From: Paragordius varius
Lineage: Eukaryota > Nematomorpha
NCBI GenBank assembly: GCA_964247055.1
Contig: OZ176053.1
Span: 496,001-560,000 of the forward strand
DNA: 64,000 bases
Reading direction: 5' to 3'
Both the position numbers and the translations under genes were made by a program. Below are positions 57,875-64,000 of this stretch, in pieces. The notes under the pieces are model-generated. The model was not told where the DNA came from, made no database searches, and saw only the letters and a list, made by a program, of their open reading frames with translations. Within the stretch, counting starts at the first letter, position 1; every line of letters begins with the position of its first letter.

Positions 57875-59535
57875 TTCAATAAAAACGGTTTTATGTTTGA
57901 CGACCAATATCAAAACAAGATATAAAAATAACTTTTATCTATCATCAGCGTAATATTAGGAGATTGTTTTTTTTATAAAACACAATTAATGACATTTTAC
58001 CCATATATTACAATCCAAATCATATTAATGACATATTCTTTAAGAGATATATGTTTTATTAACTGGCTGCTGAGTATTTTATGCTTTTTGAGATATGTTT
58101 AAGAAAATATTTAATAATTGATTTATTTTATCGATCGAATCACAATATTTGGGGCTAAATTATAATATTATCTATAGTTTCGGATGAAATAATAAAATAA
58201 AAAAAAATATCCCATTTTTCAACTCAAATTGGTCATTTACATTAGCAACTTTATAATCTATATATTTATAAAAATGGAAAATGCTGGCTTTGTGATGTGG
58301 TACAGGAAAAACGGTAGATCCAATCAAATCCAAACTTCAAAAAAATATAATCATTATTGAATGCCCCGACAATAGCTTCGCCCTTTTTTTGAAATAGGCC
58401 CCCAGTTCGGGCCCACCCCGTGTGAAAAAAATCGTGTCTTTGAGACAATTTTCTGGAGAACATGTTGGACCATTCAATTTCAAATATAATTTTTGTTTAC
58501 TTATTTTCGATTGCGCCGAACATAGTCGAGCCACTTTTTTGATTTAGTCCCTCTTTTTACCCGCTACCCCCGTAAAATGCCATTTTTTTCAAAAAACAAA
58601 GTCCACAAGAATAATTTTTAAAATCGATTTTTCGCCCTAGATATGAGACCGTAAAAATTCAATAAAGATTCCACGTATTCCCTGTTAAAAGGAAAAAATT
58701 TAAGCCAAGCGTTTCTATGATGATAGCTGCTGGGCAAGGAGCTACCCGCTAAAAACTGATTTTTCATGTAACTTTGTGATCTGTTTCCGGAAAACCGGTA
58801 AATCCAATCAAATCCAAACATTGAAAAAATATAATCATTAATGAATGCCCCGACAATAGCTTCGCCCTTTTTTGGAATTAGGTCCCCAGTTCAGGCCCAC
58901 CCCGTGTGAAAAATGGGTTAAGTCAATTTTCCGGAGAACGTGTTGGACCATTCAACTTCAAATATGATTTTTGTTTACTTATTTTTGATCGCGCTGAACA
59001 TATTCCTCTCGCTTTTTTAATTTAGTCCCACTTTTTGCCAGCTCTCCCCGTAAAATGCCATTCCCCCCCCCCCCCCCAGAAGTCCGAAGGACTTCCTCGG
59101 GCTGCGTAGAAGCACGAGATTTACGCTAGTATATAGTATAATGTATTTATTATCTTATGGTTAAAAATCCTTTTTGATTAAATATTTTTATCGAGAAACT
59201 TGGCATGTTTAAAGACCAATTTAAGATGACAATGTTATTATCCGAAACTATAGATTTTATAAATTAGCCCCGAATATTGGATTCGAACGATCAATAAAAT
59301 AAATAATTATTTTTTTTAATATATCTCAAAAAGCATAAAATATTCATCCAGTTTATATATATCTTTTAAAGAAGAGGTCATTAATGATTGTGTATTAGAA
59401 TGTATAGAAAAATTTGTCATTAAATAAATGTGTTATAAAAAATAAATCATAATATTACGCTGATATTCGTTAAAAGTTAATTTTATATCTTGTTTTAATA
59501 TTGATTACCTAAAATAAAACCGTTTTTATTGTCCG
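57875..59535. mobile_element. Family F element: about 350-base inverted arms with a GC-richer centre
   Basis: The left arm (from CAATAAAAACGGTTTTA) and right arm (to TAAAACCGTTTTTATTG) match over about 300-360 bases with many small differences. Each arm includes a word like GCGTAATATTA and TATAGTTTCGGAT. The centre (about 58280-59065) holds two direct copies of a 280-290 base block (GAATGCCCCGACAATAGCTT.. to GTAAAATGCCATT). It ends in a run of about 14-15 C and a short palindrome (AAGTCCGAAGGACTT). No long coding frame. Confidence 0.75.
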
Positions 59536-59738
59536 GGTAAGCGTTTATATTGACTGGGAAACGATATATTTGACTGAATAAGGTCAATAATAAATAAAGG
59601 TTTGCATTTAAATTTAATTAATTTATGGAAGATATTCAAGCAATGGTGAAATTGATAAAAAATGTTTGGAACAATAAAATTCTAAAAAAATCAATAATAT
59701 AAAAAGATTCTATATATAATTTATTTCTATTAGAATTA

Positions 59739-60035
59739 CAGTAAAAACTGAAATTATACTATGGACAAAACGTAAAAATATAAGGACAAATATATTTTTC
59801 TAAAAGACAACCATACTTTTTTAAATCTAAATATTTCCCATATAAATGATTTATTTACAATTATAAAAAATACAATTGATTGTGTTACCAATATACATCA
59901 TTCCATGCTTTGCGATTCTTAACAATTATTTAAATTTTTAAAATTTGAGATTCAAAAAGTATAATTGTTATCTTTTAGAAAAAAATACTTGTCTTTATAT
60001 TTTTACGTTTTGTTCGTATAATTTCAATTTTTACT
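59739..60035. mobile_element. Family A MITE just downstream of ATG7
   Basis: TA|CAGTAAAAACTGAAATTATA at the left; TTTTGTTCGTATAATTTCAA..TTTTTACT at the right. Confidence 0.85.
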
Positions 60036-60120
60036 TTGAAACTAAATAATAATAATAGTATTTAAATAAAAATATATTAAATTTCTAAATAAAGTATATA
60101 TATATTTAAAGAGGTTAAAA

Positions 60121-63100
60121 TTAATTTTCATCATCAGTGGAACTAAGACTAAAAGTGTCCAATAAGTTTTCACCCAGGGTAGTGTTAACATTCTCCATTA
60201 GTTCTGTAAGGCCAGCCAGAGTTTCCAAGAAATTGCTCTTTGGGTTGATGTGTTGAGAATTACCATCAAAATTATTTGATGACATATAAGGATCAAAATC
60301 AGCAGTTATATTCGATTCGGCACGAAATACATTGGGTAAAAATGTCAAAGCATTTTTGTATGTTTCAATATTTTTTGATGATTCGGAAAGTTTTGAAAAA
60401 TCTTTTGCATATGAATCAAGAATCTGTTCCGTTTGGAGGGAAAAAATTAATTAAAATTGACTATTTTAGGCTTAAATTGTACCTTATGCAGTAAAAATTG
60501 ACATATTATACGGAAAAAACGTAGTATATAAAGACAAATATTTTTTCAAAAGACAACCACACTTTTTTTAAATTGTAATTATTCCTATGTGAATTATTTA
60601 ATTAAAATCGTAGTATATATAATTGATTGTTTTACCAATTTATATCTCCATTAACTACTTTGCAATTTAAAACAATGGTTTATATTTGAAAACTCAAAAA
60701 CTTAGAGGGGTATCTTAAAAAAATATTTGTCTTTATATTTTTATTGTTTTGTCCATATAATTTCAATTTTTACTCTAAGTAAAAAATCACCAAAATTTAT
60801 TATAGAACCAAAAAATATAAGATACTTCGATAATGAGGCATAAATATAAATGTTTTAGCTATTCAGCCATTATCATAAATTAAAAAGATATTGTTTAAAG
60901 CAAACTCAAGAAAGTTTTAACAGTATTGATATCGGCTATCCTTTAACGTCTATCTGCACCTGCTAAAGTGTAAAATATTGACATTTGACATAATTGATAG
61001 GCTTTAAAGTTAAATTCTCAAAAAGTCACAAAAAGGTTTGTTGGCGACAAGTAATAATAACTAAGGATCCCGATATCTTTTATTAGCAGATAGTATATTT
61101 GCAAAAAATATATATGCTTTTCAAACATCTAAAAATGTTAGTTACTAAAATATACCATATATTTATCCAAATCAAACGATAAAAAGCAAGGCAAATCAAT
61201 TGATTTAAAAACAATCATAATGCTAAATAAAATAAACGAAAAACCTTTTCAGAACAAGCTATACACTTATCAAATCTCAGGGTTAAGGGGTGAATGCCCG
61301 AAAAATTGGAAATAAAACCGCGCAATTGATGTGGAACCAATCCTAGAGTTGATTCTAACGATTCAATCAAAGTCAAATTATTATTGTGGAGACTCTTTTG
61401 TTGAACATTATTTATGAGGGTAGGGTTTGCATTGGCTATGCAAGGGGCATTAATTCTAATATGCCAAGATTAAAAATATATTACAATTAAAAATAAGAAA
61501 GGTTATATTGCGTAAAACGTCAATTTTTAAAGTTAAACTGTTTTGTTTATATAAATATAAAGTCAACGAAAACAACTTTAATTTAATAATAAAAACCAAT
61601 ACAAGGTAAATATATATTTGTTTTACGGTAAATCGACTTTAATTCCATCCAATATAATAAGGAGCCTACTATTTTGTAAAATTTCTAATATAACATATGG
61701 TAGGGGCCTTAACCCTATATTTCATGATAATGTAAAAAATTATTCATGCTTTATATACTGTTGACTTTTGTGAAAAATGACCAATTTTAGAATTTTTAAA
61801 AAATGACACCTATTTAATAAAAAATATCATTTTCCCTCACTTTACCCTTTTCAAAATCAAATTTAATCAAAAAAACGCAAAAACTTACCCAAGCGGATGT
61901 TGTAAAAGTGAAACGCAAAGTTCGATCGCTAAACCCGAAGCGATGAAAGACAGACCAGGTCTCGTGACCGTACATTGCTGGTCAAGTGACCGGTCCCGTT
62001 GACTATTAGTTGGGGCAATTATATCATTGCAAAAATAGCAACCAAGTTGACAACCTTGTGCAATACTATCTGTTTTAGTCAAAAAACCATTTAAACTTTG
62101 AATTTACCCTTGAACAATTCAAATTACCCCTAAAAATAAAATATGTGTTTTCGGGCGGCTAATATAACTCATTATTAATATAAAATGCATCTTTGTGGCT
62201 TAGTTTATTATTTTTTTCAGTATTAAGTAAGTAATTTTTAATCTTAAAGAACACATATAATTTATTTTAGGGTGAATTTGAAGTGTAAATGGTACAGTAA
62301 TAAAATTATTTTAACACTTTTTAGGACATATATAAACATCCAAATAATTCAACATTTATAAATTTAAATTCTTGGATTAAGATATATCCTAACAAAAAAC
62401 ACTTTTATAAAAATTGCATCGAAATTAAGGTTGAATGGACATAAATAAATTATAATTTTAGTAAAGCAATTAAAATTGCGTATTTACAATTAAAATCAAA
62501 TAAAGAGCCGCAAGTCAACCATATTTTTTGACAATTTTTTTATATAGATTATGAACTATATCCAATATTGAAAAGATCAATTTAAAAAAAATGCTATTCT
62601 TCACTAAATTATGACTTTTAACTTAAATTTCTTAAATATTATTAAAAACTATACTGTTAAGTAAATATAATTAATAACTTTCCATTTAAAAAAGCTATAA
62701 TATAATGTTACTAAATAATATATATACCTTTGACATACGCATCACCTGATTGGGACAACTGTTTAGTGTCAGATGTTTTGTCACCATTCATTGGCGCATA
62801 TGATCTCAATCCATGTCGTATGATGAGATATGAATCAAAACCAAGTGCCGTTGTTATTACCAACTATAAAAAAAACAATTTCAACTTATATTTAATTAAA
62901 CTTTGTAAGTAATTTAAATTCATAAAAATATCTTTGTCTATAAAAAAATTAATTTAAAGATAAAACTGATAAAGAATAATATATTGATAATGTATTATTT
63001 TGTCCATTATTCCACATTATTAAAAAAATTAAATAATATATTTTCTTTTCTTGATTTAATGTAAATTCTATAATCTCATTTAACATTTATCTTATAAATA

Positions 63101-63944
63101 TATTAACTTAAAAACTATTTTAAAAAGACAAAAAAATAATCAACCTTTTTCCTTACGGCCCCAATAACAGTGGGTAGCCATCGACTTTCTCGACTGTCAG
63201 TTAGGAGAAATATGGCATCATTTTCTTGTATCAGAGCATCTAACAATTCAATTTCATTCAACTGTTCTTTTGATTTTGCCATAGCTATAGAGTTTTGAGA
63301 GCTACCTAAACATAGAATAAAATAATTTTACAATGATTAAGGTTTTGCATAATGAATGAATATTAACCAGGCTATTATGATATAAAACATAAATTGCATC
63401 ACTCTATATATTAAAAATGGCGTCAATAAAAAAATCGTGCACTAATATTCTGAATTCTGGTTTAAAAAATTTGATTTTCAAATAAAAACTGAATACTTAT
63501 TTAAAAATTTACCTATTGAATAAATATATTTGGGTTCATAAGCGTGTCCTGGACAAGGAATTGTCACATTATAACCTTTAGATACCTATATATATTAGTG
63601 TTCAAATAAAAAATATTTATGATACCATAAAAATATTTTTATTTTGCCCTTTAAATTAATAGAAAAAGGCGTATATAATTATCGATGTATACCACATTAG
63701 GGTATATGGTTTTGAGAGCTTGGGCCGCAATTTCAGCTTTATTACGGAGCGAATTATTAACATTATTTTCTGTTGTAGTTAAATTTAAATCAGGTGATTT
63801 GACATTCGTATTTTGATTCGTTGATGCTGATGATGATTGAGCACATCTAAAGGCATCCTCGAACGTATATAAAGATTGCCGTGTAGGATTAGAATAGGAA
63901 ACAGTGCCATTATCAATGAACGTAATGTGAGTTATACCCCATGC
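60121..63944 (-). CDS. ATG7: ATG7, E1-like autophagy enzyme (C-terminal part; 5' end outside the window)
   Basis: Seven exons of the minus strand are in view: 63944-63693, 63585-63513, 63305-63145, 62863-62728, 62069-61889, 61455-61245, 60423-60121; 1317 nt, 438 aa plus stop. ATG7 adenylates ATG8/LC3 and ATG12 and passes them to ATG3 and ATG10. Seen in order: the Rossmann-type domain end [59 protein letters not shown]. Zinc cysteines are in LGCYFCND and DKCIACSEK. The catalytic cysteine lies in [10 protein letters not shown] (fragment residue 240). [13 protein letters not shown] follows. The acidic end (SLSSTDDEN) resembles the ATG8-binding tail of human ATG7. A Ser/Asn/Thr insert (about 30 aa) lies after [11 protein letters not shown]. 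The N-terminal domain and start are beyond 64000. Confidence 0.95.
60489..60775. mobile_element. Family A MITE, last ATG7 intron
   Basis: CAGTAAAAATTGACATATTA at the left; GTTTTGTCCATATAATTTCA..TTTTTACT at the right. Confidence 0.8.
62085..62294. mobile_element. Family B element, short form, ATG7 intron
   Basis: ACCATTTAAACTTTGAATTTACCC at the left (diverged), GGGTGAATTTGAAGTGTAAA TGGTA at the right. About one to two 21-base units per side. Its left end lies 16 bases upstream of the acceptor of the exon at 62069-61889. Confidence 0.7.
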
Positions 63945-64000
63945 CTTAAATAATCAGATAGACAAATTGTGCATAAAATAATTATATCTTTGTAAACAAA

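Larger units (their letters stand above)
56452..60120. other. Intergenic: small membrane gene to ATG7 3' end
   Basis: Contains two family A MITEs (57058-57332, 59739-60035) and one large inverted-repeat element (57875-59535). No exon-like sequence is seen in the rest. Short open frames at 57320-57502 and 58266-58821 belong to repeats. Confidence 0.6.

Overview
This is an animal (metazoan) nuclear genome window, strongly AT-rich, with intron-rich genes and many short inverted-repeat transposons. The phylum is not proven. Three of the eight genes have first introns of only 25, 26 and 32 bases, while later introns run to hundreds of bases or more. Such 5'-biased tiny introns are known from parasitic flatworms such as schistosomes, and very short introns also occur in dicyemids. 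A flatworm-like lophotrochozoan is my best guess. The standard genetic code fits every model, and I saw no LTR or virus-derived element.

Layout, left to right: a WIPI4/WDR45 autophagy PROPPIN gene (621-4700, +); a four-exon single-pass membrane protein of unknown role (6468-7696, -); a 12-exon SLC6 monoamine (dopamine-type) transporter (11236-16989, -); an intronless orphan gene (19856-20608, -); a 12-exon FBXW7 ubiquitin-ligase substrate receptor (23718-28655, +); the 26-exon largest subunit of RNA polymerase II, POLR2A/RPB1 (30475-52943, +); ALG11 mannosyltransferase (53319-56061, -), head-to-head with a small membrane-protein gene (56149-56451, +); and the C-terminal part of ATG7 (60121-63944, -), which runs off the right edge. 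For every multi-exon gene I chose splice sites by eye and checked that exon phases join and total coding length divides by three.

The genes are mostly housekeeping functions and do not form one pathway. WDR45 and ATG7 both act in autophagosome formation (phosphoinositide effector and E1-like enzyme), but they lie about 56 kb apart and nothing shows co-regulation.

Introns and intergenic spaces are full of non-coding DNA transposons. Family A (about 15 copies, CAGTAAAAATT ends, TA flanks, Tc1/mariner-like) is most common. A second group has TATACCATTT ends and subterminal tandem repeats with a 21-base period; three sequence-unrelated variants share that design. One family A copy supplies the 5' splice site of an ALG11 intron. 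In two RPB1 introns tandem repeats have copied the 3' splice site together with the first bases of the next exon. These are the main unusual findings, together with an RPB1 tail that has no exact consensus heptad.
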